From NCBI GenBank assembly GCA_950295325.1, contig OX485803.1, forward strand, positions 25,101,554 through 25,165,553: a stretch of DNA of 64,000 bases, read 5' to 3'. The stretch comes from Polytrichum commune (Eukaryota; Streptophyta; Polytrichopsida; Polytrichales; Polytrichaceae). A model generated the notes under the pieces. The model did no database searches. It saw nothing but the letters and a program-made list of their open reading frames with translations, and was not told the DNA's origin. This document shows positions 46,101-59,439 of the stretch, piece after piece (within the stretch, counting starts at the first letter, position 1; each line of letters begins with the position of its first letter). The translations under genes were made by a program, and so were the position numbers.

Positions 46101-49100
46101 TACAAAATATGACCAAGTTTTCAATTTGGGTGCTTCTCACTGGGCAGGTAGAGTTGCGCTGGGGTAATGGAGAAGTTGATGATATATTCTCTGTTGCTGG
46201 CTACAACCTCGAAGGTTCTGTTGTGTCTCAGGTTTGTTAATACTCGTACTTTAAGTACTTCTATGTCACCTCTTCCGGTGTCTCTTCCTCTTAATCTACG
46301 TATCTTTTTAACCATATTGTCTTTATGGCCTTGGTCTATTTCAAGCCCTTGAATTTGTCCTGAATATTGTCTCTGCTGGTTAATCCAGGTATGGGGTCAG
46401 TAAATTCTGAGATTTGGGACCGAAAACTGCATGGTTTTGTGCAGGGCAATCCTGTTCTAGGAGTTCAAGTATACCTTTATTCTGAGGATGTGTCTGAGGT
46501 CTTCTGTCCACAAGGATCTGGAACCTTTTCTCCTCGGTCAAAACCTGCCCTGTGCCATGCTGTTTCGGATGCAGAGGGAAAGTTTGTCTTTTCTGGCATC
46601 CCTTGTGGTAAGGAACTTCACTTGACCAACTAGATGGCAGGGGTAGGGAATAAGACGCCAATTGTACTATGTGCTGAGATATGCTACTCCTGGTATGGAT
46701 AGGCACCTCTACAATATAGCTTTGTTGGCAAATATTTTCTTTATTGTGATTGCATTTTATGTGGCCAGTACGTTGAAGAGGACTATTCTGAAGTTTTGAA
46801 CATGTTGACACAGGAAAGTATACTTTGGTACCATATTACCGAGGGGAGAACACTTTGTTTGATGTATCACCAGCATCTGCTGAAGTTACTGTAGGTCATG
46901 AATCCTATGAGATTGCAAAACCTTTTCAGGTGACCTCTTTACTTCTAAGTTCTTGATGGTCAAGTTTGCACAATTTATCCTCGCTGGAAGTGGGTGGAGG
47001 CATTTGGCCTGTTATTGCTAATTGTTGAGAGTTGATGCTATAACAAATCGATTTAGAGTCCCACGGTGAAGTGCAAACACAATCTAAGACACATGTTCAG
47101 TGGCCTGTAGGTGCCTCGGAATGCATCATATGAATTGCTACATATTTTTCTGACCTGTTAAGCTTGAACAGGTGACAGGATTCTCAGTAGGAGGTCGAGT
47201 TGTAGACAGCAATGGCATTGGCCTTGAAGGTGTTAAGATTGAGATTGGTAATGTTGAGCGAGCAACAACAGATTCTCATGGCCATTACAAGCTTGACCAG
47301 GCATGTGTCTGCCATTCAACTCACCTTGCGATTTGTTTCAATGCATGACGTTCTAGTTCCCTGTGAGAACCTTGAGGAGTTTAAGTCCCTTGCCTTTCAA
47401 TCTGGAGCTGTATTTACTTTTTAGCTTATTCACATACATAGTGATTTTGTAAGCTGAGCAACAATAGTTGATGAGAAGTAATTTTTGAGTTGCATGGTTC
47501 TTGCAATGCGTATCTGTGGTTCAGGGTGGTCCTCTCAGCCTGTGTTTCTATATTTGGCTGACATCATACATGTTTGTGATTTTATGGTGTCACAGGTCAC
47601 GTCCACATTTTATACAATTAGTGCAAGGAAACAGAACTACAAATTCAGTTCTCTTGAGAATTTCAAGGTGGGTGGAAGTCTTGACCTTGTTCAATTGCTT
47701 AGGCTCTGTCCTTCATGCAGCCATATACTTGACAGTGAAGGCTTCATAGCATATGGGATCCACTCAGTGAAAGTCAACTCATGGCAGGGCAATGTCATGC
47801 AAGTCAAAAGTTAGCAGGTGTTTTCATGTCATCAAATTGTAGTCTGTACTGGCTAGGTGTGAGTTACAAATGACTTGAACTTGACTGATTACAGGTCTTA
47901 CCAAACATGGCGTCTATCCCAGAGATCAAGGCGACTCATTACAAGCTTTGTGGATCAATTCATGCTGTCAATCCTGCTCATAGTCAGAAGGTTCGTTGTT
48001 GCTGTGGACCTCTGAGTATGTGTTCTCAGAGTTAGTTCGATGAAATCTGACTTCAATAGAATCTTGTAGGGACTGATGTGGTATCATGTACAGTTTGATT
48101 AGTCCATTTTGGATTTCAAGTTTGATGCCTAAATTGGTCCTTATTGTTGCAAAATGTGTTCTCTCTTGTTTTTTCTGTTTTTTTGTGCTCTTGTAGTTAG
48201 TAAGAAATGTAGGAAGCATAGCCATGAAGGGCTGCATCTGTATATTGGTATTTATTGTCCCCTTTCCAAAGATTCCTTTAAGGCTAGGTAGAAGGACCCT
48301 AGGTGTTTTCTAAAAACCTATATTAATAAATTTGATTGGTTTTTCTGACGTTTCATATTGTATTGTTCAGCGTCAGATTGCTCTTACACATGGGCCAGAT
48401 GGTGTAAAGCCACAGACTACACGTACTGATGATTCTGGATCTTTCTGTTTTGAGGTCAGTGTGGAGGTCATTCTCTTGGAAGTATGAATATTCTGCCTCT
48501 TATATTGAAATGTATGGTATAGATTACTGTCAATATGATTGGTCAATTTTTAGTCTTTTTCCCCAATATCTGTGTTTGCTGGAGCCGGGTTGTGATCACT
48601 GTTCCCCATTGTGCACTCCATTCTCCATAACTCTCCTGATAAAGCCTACAACTTATTTTGCAGGTGCCACCTGGGGACTACAGAGTTTCACCTTTAACCA
48701 CATCTGCTGAAAATTCCTCTGGGTTGCATTTTTCTCCTTCATATATGGATATTACAGTGGCAAGCCCCTTCCTCGGTGCAATTTTCAGCCAGGTAATCTG
48801 TTTTTGAAGCTTGAATGTTGACATCATCTCAGCTTTTTCCCTGCGTCTTGTTATATCAAGTACTTCCCCTCCTAGGAGGCTCTCTGAGTCAACACCAGCA
48901 GTGGCTAAAGATTAGTGTACTGGCCTAATATTTATTTTTCTAGATGTTTTGTCAAGTAACCATTTAAAATATTGTGGGTATGTACTTGCATTTTGATGAT
49001 GTACAATGTGGGTATATGCATCTTGGTGCTGCATGTTGTCAACTCTAGCAAATTTGATTCTCTTAAAATCTGGCTGCCTGCTAACTTGTCCTTTCCTTCT

Positions 49101-52100
49101 CTCAGGCACAAGTGAGCATTGCAGGTGAAGTGAAATGCAAGGACAAGTGCTCTTCTCGTATTAAAGTATCCTTGGCTCCTCTTGGATTATCAGAAAAGGA
49201 TGTTGGTTTGAAGCAAGTTACAAGTTTGGCAGATGGAAGCAATGAGTTCATTTTCAAGAAGGTTCTACCTGGGAAGTATAAGTTGGAGGTAAGTCTTGCT
49301 CAATGATCTTCAGACTTCAACTGTGTCTAATTAAGTAGTCAGAACATGTACAAATTCACAAATTTTGGTTTTTAAGGGAGTCCTCATATTCATGAGATAT
49401 TTGCTTTGGAACCTTGGGTATTCAATCATTAAAACACTGGAGGTGAAGATTTGATGATCCAGAGAGACTCTAAATTAGAATCAAAGCTGCCATGCTTTTA
49501 TATCATTATCTTATTCATTAGTTTCTAATTTTCAATGCTTGTTTTGGTGCTTTGCGTGGAATTTTGAGAGGAATAATCCTTTCTCATGGCTTCTATTTCC
49601 GTTAATGTGTTAATTTGTAGCTTCTTCCTCCTCGTGCTTCAAGTCCTCTCTTCTAGGAAACTTCTTATAGTGATTATTTCTTCTCAGAAAGTAAACTTAG
49701 TCTACTTTGAGTGTAAGAATTGAAAAAGTAATTTTCTGTATAGGTGGTTCTTCTGGAGTAAATGAATAAAATTGTGGTGTCTTCAATTGTGACTTTGAAA
49801 GGGAATCTAAATCAGGATTTAGTTCAGCTTTTTATATAACAAGTTGTGGTGATTAGCAACAATGTTGGAAGCATATTGGTACAAATATCGTGCGCACAAA
49901 CTTATTCCTTAGTTCAAGATGATGCCCTGGCAGGTGAAACATGTGCCCATCTCAGATGATGCAACTTGGGATGATGAATGGTGCTGGGAGCATAAAACTC
50001 TCGAAGTTGTGGTGGGGACAGATGATAAATCTGGCCTCGTTTTTGTTCAAAAGGGTTTCTGGATGCATGTCAAGTCTACACACGCTGTCAGTGCCTTCAC
50101 TTTGCAGCCTCATAAAAAAGGCACTGCACTTCAGCTTCAGGTAACCCATGTTATAATCAGTTTTCCTAGACTGTCTTCAGTAGATCCAGCAAAGATGATG
50201 TTTGGTAACAATGGTGTAGATGTCCGGTTTAACCTCATTGCTATTTGTCTAGAGCACTTACCAGCGACACTTATACTAAAAGGCCCATTATAGTAATTAG
50301 AATTCCACACTACTATCTTATTCTTACAGTTCAAAATGGAATTTTTGGTTCTTCATCACTTTCTGCATTGATGTGCAAAATTTATTGTTATTTTGTAGTT
50401 ATCTTACCCAAAGTGCTTGGAATCATAACAGAAAGGGTGGCAGCAAGTGTGTTTGGAAGAAGCTGGCGTCCATGAATTGCACTTCACAAAGCCATACGTA
50501 TCTTTTGGAGCTAACAGCTTCCAGTTTGATACTGCAAACCCCACAGTAAGCGTTAGATCACTGAATGTCTGAGAGTGATCTTGTCTTGGTTTGTGTATGC
50601 CTTGTCTCGCACCTTGCTTGCCAATCATGAGTAAACCTTCTTAATAGAGAAGTGTCTCAGGAAATATAACAGGTGAACAATTTTGAGTGTAGTCTCAGAG
50701 CATGTGTTTTATGATAACATGCAAATATGTAGGACCAACTGCAACTACGAACTCTGACTACTTTTGCCAGATTTACGTGCTAGATGAATTTGACTTGTAA
50801 GTATATGTGCAGCATTTCTCTTGGTTGCACATAGCAGACATTGGTATCAATTATTAATCTGCAATATCTGTGGATTGCAGGTCCTCGATTTGGTTGGTCA
50901 GAAATATTTACTTGTTGGCGAGGTTCATGTTGATGCTGCTCTGTACCCAGATGCTCATTTATTGAGTGATTCGGTGTTTATTTCAATTCATGACCAGGCT
51001 GGCCAAGTGGTTGCTCTTGACAACCATGCCCACCTTGTATCTGAACCTAATGAAACAAACTCCTATGTAATTTATGAGTATTCGCACTGGGCGCAGCTTG
51101 GTGAGAAACTGATTTTCTCTCCCCGCCATGAAAGGTGCGCTGTCCATCTACACTGAGGTTTCCATTTAGATCATTAAGATACAAAGTACCTTGTCTGACT
51201 TTTCTTTTAAGAGGGTACCTAATTGTTTGTGAAGAAATCTAGTGGGATAACTGACCCAAACTGGTAGAATGTTTATAGTGCACGGCGTATTTAATGGATT
51301 TTTTTGTATTGATGTGTAGTGGGAAGGAACAAGCGCCAGGAAAAATTCTCTTCTATCCTAGAGAACAGCAGGTGCACCTTCTGCCATCTCCATACCATAC
51401 TTAAATTTTCTTGTTGGTGTCTTTGAAATTTATCTCTCTAGTTAATACTTGAAGATCCAAGACCCCCATTATGGGTTCAAGGTGAGATACGGAGGGGCTT
51501 AAGATTACCTAATATTTTAAGGTAAAAGTGTCCAAAGTCAACCTATCTAAAATCAGTCCATTTTTCACAAGCATCAATTAAACCAGTGCATTACAGGGAG
51601 ATTTGAGCTCGTATAAATGGCCTAGACTCAAATATATGCCACTATCTAATTGCTGTTATCACATATGACTTTATTTTCACTTCCTCTTGATGGGTTCTGT
51701 AAAATATGGATTGAATAACATGGACCAAAGAAAATATTATTTCTATACTTGGTGGGGGTGTGTACAAATCTTCACATATTCCATATCAACACACCCCTGG
51801 TCCTTTAAAGGTTTACGGCATATTCTTGTATGTGACAAACTGAAGACCATTTTAACGTTTGAAAGTGTCTATCAGGTACATGTGGCCACAGATGGATATC
51901 AGCAAAATATTCCTGTGTTCTATGGCCGTCCAGGAATATATGTGAGAGGAAGTGTTGTTCCTGCTCTAGCTGGAGTGAGCATCACCTTAGTGTCTGAAAA
52001 GAATAGCCAAGCAGGAGGATTAAAGGCAGGGGAAGTTGCAATGTCAACTGTTACTGGATCAGATGGAAGGTATGTGGCAGGGCCACTGTATGATGATACC

Positions 52101-55100
52101 ACATATGCCTCACAGGCTGCTTTGGTAAGTTCCACCAGTACTGGGTGAGTTGAATGTTTTGTCGTTTGTGCCAGAAATGACAGTAAATATCACAGTCCAC
52201 TTCTATCCAGTGCTTAAAGACATGACTTAATGAATTGGTGGGAGGCCCATCTATCAGCATTTTCTTCAACAGTCCAATCCAGTTTAATTATACATATTAG
52301 AGATATCCTTTAACCCAATGGAACTTTTTGTCGGGTGTTAGTCCCTCATGATTTTCCAGTGCTTGTTTTGCAAATGATGCCTTTCCACTTGTGATGCATC
52401 CTTGACAGAGGTGTTTGAATTTGAATGAAGAACAACCTATTTTGGTTCAGAGAAGGCCAAAGTCATTTTAGCACCTCTCAGCATGCCCAAATGAGTTTGA
52501 CCTGTCAATGAACCAATATATAATGTTGAATGGTCAATCCTCTACACTACCTCCAAGTGTCCACCAAAAACTTACTGAACGTGGAAAGTGTTGTATGCTA
52601 GACAACCAAGTCCCAATCAGAAGTCAGCATGAGTTTGAGGATAACTCTACTGATCAATATACAAGAAGTTCACATTAGCCAATTTCTTTCTTAAAAAATG
52701 AGAGACACTGGATATCCCCAGTTACTATCTATTTATTCTTCTATGTTTTTTTATTTTAGATGTGAACTATTTGAACTCTCATCTTCTATATACTTTGACC
52801 ATTTTGATAAAGAACTCAAGAGATTCTGACACCCACTCTAATATGCAATGTACATGCAGGCGGGTTTCCACTTAAGGTCCCTTGGTGACAATTCCTTCTC
52901 TTGCCAAAAACTTGGTCAAATTGTAGTGACTATCAGTCCAGGGGAGGGAGCTGAGGAGATTCTTCCCTCAGTTCTACTCTCACTTAGTGGGGATGATGGG
53001 TACCGCAAGAATGCAGCAACTAGCCCTGGTGGTGCTTTTAGTTTCACCAATCTGTTCCCTGGCAGTTTCTACCTCCGGCCGTTGCTCAAGGTACAAACCC
53101 TTTCTTTATGGAAGTGGGTGTGATATTTTGATGCTTGAATGAATCTATGGACGTGATTGAATTGTCGCAAAAATTGATTGTATCTGTGTGCTTAAGCAGG
53201 AATACAGCTTTACACCTTCAGCAGAAGCTATTGAAGTAGGTTCTGGAGAGACCAAGGAAGTCTCATTCACTGCTCGACGCATTGCTTACAGGTTAATACC
53301 TTACCATAGATCAATTTAGTATCTATACATCTATGCTAATCTCAATGCCTTTTGGCTTAACAATTGCACCGTCACTTGTGGTAAATTGTCCTTCCAGCGT
53401 GTTAGGAACTGTTACATCGTTGTCTGGCAAACCTGAGGAAGGAATTAGCTTGGAAGCACGATCTGTATCTCGAGGTTATTATGAAGAAACAATCACGGAT
53501 TCAGAGGGCAAGTACCGTTTGCGTGGCCTGTTACCTAATACCGAATATACCATCAAAGCTGTACTGAAGGTTGACAAACCAGGCCTACCAAAAATTGAGC
53601 GAGCTTCTCCAAGCTCAGTGTCTATTGAGGTAAATATTTCTTAAATGGTACTTTCTATGCATAATGCTCAAAGCATTCAGAATATTAACAATCAACAGTT
53701 AAAGCACTCTTACAGATGGACACAACAAAAAATCTTAACCTTCTGTAGTTGATCTATCAATGCATGTATAATTCTGTTCATTACTTTTGCTTATGGTGTG
53801 TATGTATAACATGCGTTCTGACACTCTATTTCCCACTTTTTCGTGAACTGTAAGTGAACTTTCTTTTCAACTATTTCTCCACACAAATACTACTCAATTG
53901 CACGCTAGTGAGAGCGAAGGAGCCTTAGCAGTGAATGTTGTTTTTTGTACAGGTGAAGTCCAATGATACCAGAGGAATAGACTTCATTGTGTTTGAGGAA
54001 CTGCCAACAACAATAGTTACAGGTGTTGTTGAAGGCTTGCAGCTTGAGAAATGGCAACAGAATTTAAGGGTCGAGTTTGTGACCCTTTCTGAACCAAGCA
54101 GAGTGGAACGGACGGTCACTTTACCTCTTTCTTACTTTTTTGAAGTTCAAGGGCTTCCCAAAGGGAAATACACAGCACGACTTCTTTTTGACCTTTCTGA
54201 AAAAACATTCAAGTTTGTTTCAGATACGATTGAAGTAGATCTGGAGAGTCAGAGTGTTACACATATTGGGCCTCTACGCTTCACAGCTGAAGAGCATTAT
54301 CATGAACAGGTAATACTGCTTTTTACAGCTAAACACTGAATTTTTTCTCGTTTAGAAACATTGGCTGAATGGCTGAATGTGATGTCTCCATTGAAGGGCA
54401 ATAAATTCCTCCGAAATTTAAATTTCACTGCCCTTTGATGTTTGTTTTTTGAGCTTCTGCACTGAAGATTGGCTGCATGGAAAATTTGTGTTCACAGGAA
54501 TTGGCACCTGCACCAGTTGTGCCTGTTGTGGTTGGTGTTGCAGTAATTGCCCTATTTGCAAGCATGCCGAGGTAATTATCATTCTACACACACCCTGAAA
54601 AGCAAAACAGAGTTGGTTGTTTTGTATTGGTTTTGTATATTCTGTGGAGATCTCAAATGAAGACCTCGTATCATGTGCACATTTTTTTGTCTAGTTCCTT
54701 ATTGTTTGTGTCCCATGATTAACATGTGAGATGTTTTAAGAGTAACTGAATTGAGTTTGTTAGTGCAGTTTAATTACATTGAATCAATCTAAGTTTCATC
54801 CTATTCCTCCAGCTCAAATTTGTAAGTTTCAGATGTTTGTTTCGCTCAAGTAGAGGTATCCTTCCATTAATGGGACTTTTGGTCGGGAGTTGGTTGTTCT
54901 GGATACAACACCTTCTATGTTCAGTAAGTTTTGGGTGCATGCTTGTACTCGAGGATGTTGCATATCTGTACCTTATCTATTTGTCCAGATCCTGGATACT
55001 TCCAACAGATTATGTGATAGTTTCTAGAGATTATGTTTCCTTTCCTCTTTTGGGACACTTGTCAATAGTCTCATCTTCCTGGTCAGGCTTCATTTTAAAT

Positions 55101-55269
55101 TCTTATAAGGGAACCCATATGCCTGGAAACAAACTGATGCTCCGTATTTTTGTTGCGCAGGTTGAAGGATGGTTACCAATGGGCAGTTAGTGGGGGTGGG
55201 GGCTCAGGTGCTTTGAAGAAAGAGGCACCCATTCGCAAACCAATTTCCCGAACACGCAGAACATTTTAG
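43192..55269 (+). CDS. NOMO: Nodal modulator (NOMO) homologue, ER membrane protein
   Basis: Twenty-seven exons: 43192-43290, 44257-44322, 44523-44609, 44795-44851, 45165-45229, 45427-45599, 45916-45977, 46148-46231, 46445-46607, 46814-46929, 47172-47300, 47596-47667, 47895-47990, 48371-48454, 48664-48792, 49106-49288, 49934-50140, 50432-50545, 50881-51134, 51320-51371, 51876-52124, 52860-53090, 53200-53291, 53398-53629, 53953-54309, 54498-54571, 55161-55269. They join in frame to 1211 residues. A signal peptide (1-22, VRVLLLLAFVQAAVA) precedes DSILGCGGFVE. The lumenal part is a chain of Ig-like/carboxypeptidase-regulatory-like repeats, seen in recurring DxxGxYxLxxVLPGKY patterns (LPGKYKLE, IPCGKYTLV, GLLPNTEYTI). 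One membrane helix (about 1158-1174) precedes a short basic tail ending RRTF. In animals NOMO joins Nicalin and TMEM147 in the BOS complex of the ER multipass translocon; the plant role is inferred. Starts at 43201 and 43210 are possible. Confidence 0.95.
47301..47595 (+). other. GC-AG intron in the NOMO gene
   Basis: Exon 11 ends KLDQ (GACCAG) and the next bases are GCATGT, not GT. The following exon begins VTSTFYTIS after a good CACAG acceptor. No GT nearby keeps the frame, so a GC donor is required. All the other coding introns in the three genes fit GT-AG. Confidence 0.85.
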
Positions 55270-55846
55270 AATTCTACCATTTTTGTCATCCTTTGCCCAT
55301 TCTCCTGGGCTATACTTCCGAGTTAAAAGTTAGCATGATGTTAGCAAGTGGTTTTAACTGCTAGCAGTTGTAACCTTATTGCATTTTCTTAGAGGTTCTC
55401 ATTGTAGAATGCTGGAATTTGCAGAATCTGTCATACCTCCTATTCTCAAAGCTTTTTTTCCCCCCTATTTTCCAGCAATATCTGTTGGTTCTATTTAGCT
55501 TAAAGATTTGCATGCTTCATTTGAGAACAATGAATGACATGGCTTACAAGCTTGGCAGAAGTATGTGATGAGTGGATGGGAATTAAAATTGTAAATTTAT
55601 CTTAGAATTGACCTTTCAAAGTACGTGTGGAATAGTCAAGTTCTTAGTGACCCTAGGTTTGCTTAAAGTTGAGTTGTATATATATTACTCGCTATCTGGT
55701 GCTCTATATATATTAACCTGCTGTTCTAACGCATTTCTTGGGCCCAGTTGGATTAGTGGTATGCATGATTTGCTTAGCAAATTGGCTTTAGACATGGTAG
55801 AAACGCAAATAAAATAAATTGCACATACTATGAATACGTATCTACA
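55270..55846 (+). other. NOMO 3' UTR and downstream sequence
   Basis: The region is AT-rich and non-coding. An AATAAA lies at 55808-55813 but may be too far downstream to be the real signal. No nearer canonical hexamer is obvious, which is common in plants. Confidence 0.4.
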
Positions 55847-56209
55847 CTAAATGTGATATTTAGTGTCACCGATTCTAGTTGTCTTGGTCAAGACTAATTG
55901 TAAGCACCGTACTGTCACCAACACTAAATGTTAACTCAGCATTATTTGTCATTCCTTGTAAAAATTTTGGGGCAATATAAATTTACAGTGTTGCAATTAC
56001 TGTCACCTACCAAGTATTTTTCATCCAAATGTCAATCATCCATGAGAATGTTTCATCACAAGTTGCTGATAAGAGAAGGTAGGTTTTGCCTAATGGATGA
56101 ACTCATCTATCATCCATGACAATATTTGTTCACTTATTTGTAAGAAGTGTCATCCAAAAAGCTACCATTGTGACATAAAAAGCCATGACGCCAATTATCA
56201 TATTTAGTG
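55847..56209. mobile_element. MITE family F, full-length copy 1
   Basis: It starts CACTAAATGTGATATTTAG and ends ATCATATTTAGTG, so the ends are inverted repeats in the form CACTA...TAGTG. Inner phrases are TTGTCTTGGTCAAGACTAATT, GTGTTGCAATTACTGTCACC and GTCAATCATCCATGA. Homologous copies occur at 60509-60870 and (truncated) 13932-14060. The CACTA/TAGTG ends hint at a CACTA-type parent; the target duplication is not clear. Confidence 0.7.
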
Positions 56210-56785
56210 TACTTAAACTCCTCCTAGATCTTCACTTCTCCAGTTACAAATGATTCCCAAGACTACCTTGACATTTGCCCGGAACTAACCCCGCTTCCTC
56301 CCAACATTGTCCCTGCACATAGCCAACACTCCACTCAAAAAAGAATCGAGCCTTTTATAACTTTTGCATACATGATCATAATAAAGCAATCAAGTTATTC
56401 ACCCCTGGCTACCTTCCACTCTTTGCCCAAATCTAATCTCACTTTTATCCATCACCAACCCCAGTTTCCACCCAAATCTGGCCCCGCTTTGCAGTGGAGA
56501 CATGTAGACAGTTTAACCTTCAAAAGCCGAGGTGGAAGGGTTTGTCTAGGGAGCCACAATACATATGTATACATTATATTCTTCCCATTTTGACATGTGG
56601 ACGACTGAATATCTAAGTAAATAATCCCAACTTTGCGAAGATACCATTTGTACGCTCAAATCTACCATAAGAGGTGCCAATTTTCTTTTTTAAGTTGTTG
56701 TATTGGACTAAACTGTTTTAGGTGATTTTGGGAATATTTTGGCTTTAGCTTTTACATGTTGAGGTGTGCATATGGTGCACTTGTG

Positions 56786-56917
56786 GGAGGGGATTGGAAT
56801 TAGCACCCTCTACCTTGGAACCTTCCACGAGAGCAAAACTAGTATTCACCACATAAAAAAGTCATGAGTCTTGCCAATTACCACTTAAGGTAGAGGGTGC
56901 TAATTCCAACCCCTTCC
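56786..56917. repeat. Inverted repeat (foldback) about 130 bp
   Basis: GGAATTAGCACCCTCTACCTT on the left (from about 56795) is exactly inverted at about 56887-56908. The match reaches about 27 bp when the flanking GGGGATT / AACCCC bases are counted. The loop of about 70 bp is AT-rich. No coding content. Confidence 0.75.
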
Positions 56918-57524
56918 CAAAAATGTCCTCTATACACTCCTAATCCCGTAACTGGAGCACACCTTAAGCCGTCTGAATGTTTTTAACACAAAGCGGGGGC
57001 AAATTTGGGTGAAAAGCAAGAGGTTCCCAGTATCACCCAAGTGACCACTATATTGACCAAAATCCCTTCTCTTATTAAGGTACCTTTTCCTAGGTTCCTT
57101 AATTAGTGCATGTTACTATTTGGACTTATGCAATGCAATAACGTCTTACTCAAGAGTTGAACCTCTACTAACAAAACCTCAATAGGTTGTTCGAACATAA
57201 ATGACTTTGCTGAGTAACATATTACATCCTCATTAAATAGTTATAGCAATGTGCAACTCCAAATAGTAACACACACTAATTGGGATAGTCAGTGTAGTGC
57301 TACTTCATACTTGACTTTGACAATCCTTACTCCCTCAATTGGTGTCTCTACATCCTTTTGAACACATTCCTCAATCTTTGATGTACCAAGTTAGGGCAAC
57401 ATCTTCACTCAAATCCTCATTATCAAATGACTACCCTAACCCATTGTTGACACAACTACCTCTTCTCCAAACACATGCCTTATGCATGCAAAGCACTATA
57501 GAAGATTTAGGTATTTAGATCATT

Positions 57525-57559
<35 letters not shown>

Positions 57560-58691
57560 CCTAGTAGAACACAACCCATTCACTTCCTTTATTCCACAAG
57601 GAGATAACCCTTTACAACTTCTCAAGAAATGGTCACCCCTTAACACACCATTCAAATTGTAGTCCTACTCTAAGTAGAATCAAAACCTCCTAAACTTATC
57701 ACTCCCTTAAGCACTCATTCAAACCGGTGGTTCTTCTTCATAAGGAGCTTCGTTCTCATCTATTACACATTTTCCGAGGTACTTTCCTAACGCCTAAATA
57801 TATCTAACTTCGTTGTCGATTGTTTTGACCTATTGTGGTAAGATTGAGATTCTACCATCAACAAAAGTGCATGAAAATGTAGCCACATCTTATAACAAAT
57901 CGTTTGAAATCGTAGCTCATATACCTACAACATAGACGATGATGGGCCTTACAAATACATATACAATCGAGTTTTGAATGTTAGACACTAAGTTTGCGTA
58001 CTCCATGTGACGTTCAAGACTTCTTGTCAATGATCTATAACTTCATTGTAGTTTTTATTATTTTCATCTAACCTCAAAATTTAGGGTTGACAATGGTTGT
58101 GCATAACTTTACTAGATGGATTTGAAACGAAAGAAAAAAAAAGTGCACATGTTGCTTGCTCCATCGAAAAAGCCGAAATCTCCCAAAATGACCTCATGTG
58201 GCCCCTCCAACTTTGAGAGTGACAGATTTCATGTGAATTTGCTCTAAAAAACCCAAAAATTTGGGAGTAGCTCATTTTCCAATCACATAACATATTATGG
58301 CAAAGTTGCCAACTTTCAAAAATTTGTGGCATGACCGAAATGGTCATGAAACGAAAAATTTCAAAATTTTCTTTAATTGCCTTGTGGATGAAGGCTTTGT
58401 TGATATGTCATGCTGATCTAGCTAATGTGGTCCAATTGACTTCAAACTTTCTCAGAAAGAATATAAGGTAGTGTAGTTGACATCCTTACAGTTGGATTCA
58501 AGATAACATAGCCTTGTCTACTACACAACAAAAATTGTCAGCACCGGTGCTAGAACCCATATGATCATTTTCGAAGATTGAACTTTTACTTCGACATTGG
58601 ATAAGACATTCATATGAACTCCGCAACTTATGAAGAAAATGTCTACATGCATGATTTGGTTTCTAACACTACGAAAATCACCTCACACTAA
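56918..58691. other. Intergenic stretch, no gene recognised
   Basis: Contains a TA dinucleotide run at 57528-57556 and a fragment (57235-57300) of the 207-bp MITE family seen at 2923-3129. The only longer frame (58081-58347, minus) has no motif or splice support. Confidence 0.4.
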
Positions 58692-59178
58692 GGGCCACTT
58701 CACACGCGAGACTGAGAGCCCGTGACCATTACACGTCAAACACTCTCATTGGTGGAAAAGGCGAAGCTAATCCAAGTTCGCTTCACACTACGTTGGAGGG
58801 ACCAACGGAGTACATAAGTGAATGCAAGATGGACGTAAAGTCTACATGGATTTCTACATGACATCGAATGGATCGTGTTTCATGGTAACTTGAACTATTT
58901 CCAAAAACCACCTTTTGAAGGTAGGCCTAACCCAGACCAGCGAGACCATGGCACTCCGAACGCTCACAACCGTTGATTTATTCTATTTTATCATGTGTGA
59001 GGACCCACATGAATAGAAATTCACTGAAATAGCATTCAGTCAAGGGCCCACACTACACTTGAGGGTCCGCGACCACACAACATGATTTGGGAGGTGTGTT
59101 GGGACGGCCTTGGGACACTTTCTTTTGGGCTCCCACAATTTCATGGTCACGGCTCTAGGCTCGTGTGTGAAGTGGCCC
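58692..59178. mobile_element. MITE family A, copy 3
   Basis: A full-length 487-bp copy with GGGCCACTTCACACGCGAG at the left and its inverse at the right. The left flank is TAA and the right flank TCA, so the target duplication has decayed or differs. It lies 54 kb from its nearest relatives in this window, in the same orientation. Confidence 0.8.
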
Positions 59179-59439
59179 TCATCATGTGTTTCATATACTC
59201 GGAGAAGTGGGTCCGGTCGAAACCATGCTTTATCTTATCTGTAACAGAGTACTACATGTTAAGCCCACAAATGGACAAACCAATCTTCTCATGTGGCACA
59301 TGTAAACTGCAACTTGCCTCTGGTTGCAAGTACAATGATTCTTGTTAATTTTACAAACTATTGTTACCCTACTTCACTCCTTTCCACTCACCGCGTACAT
59401 AGGCAACGTAATTGGGCCTAATTTGGTTACTTATCTTAA

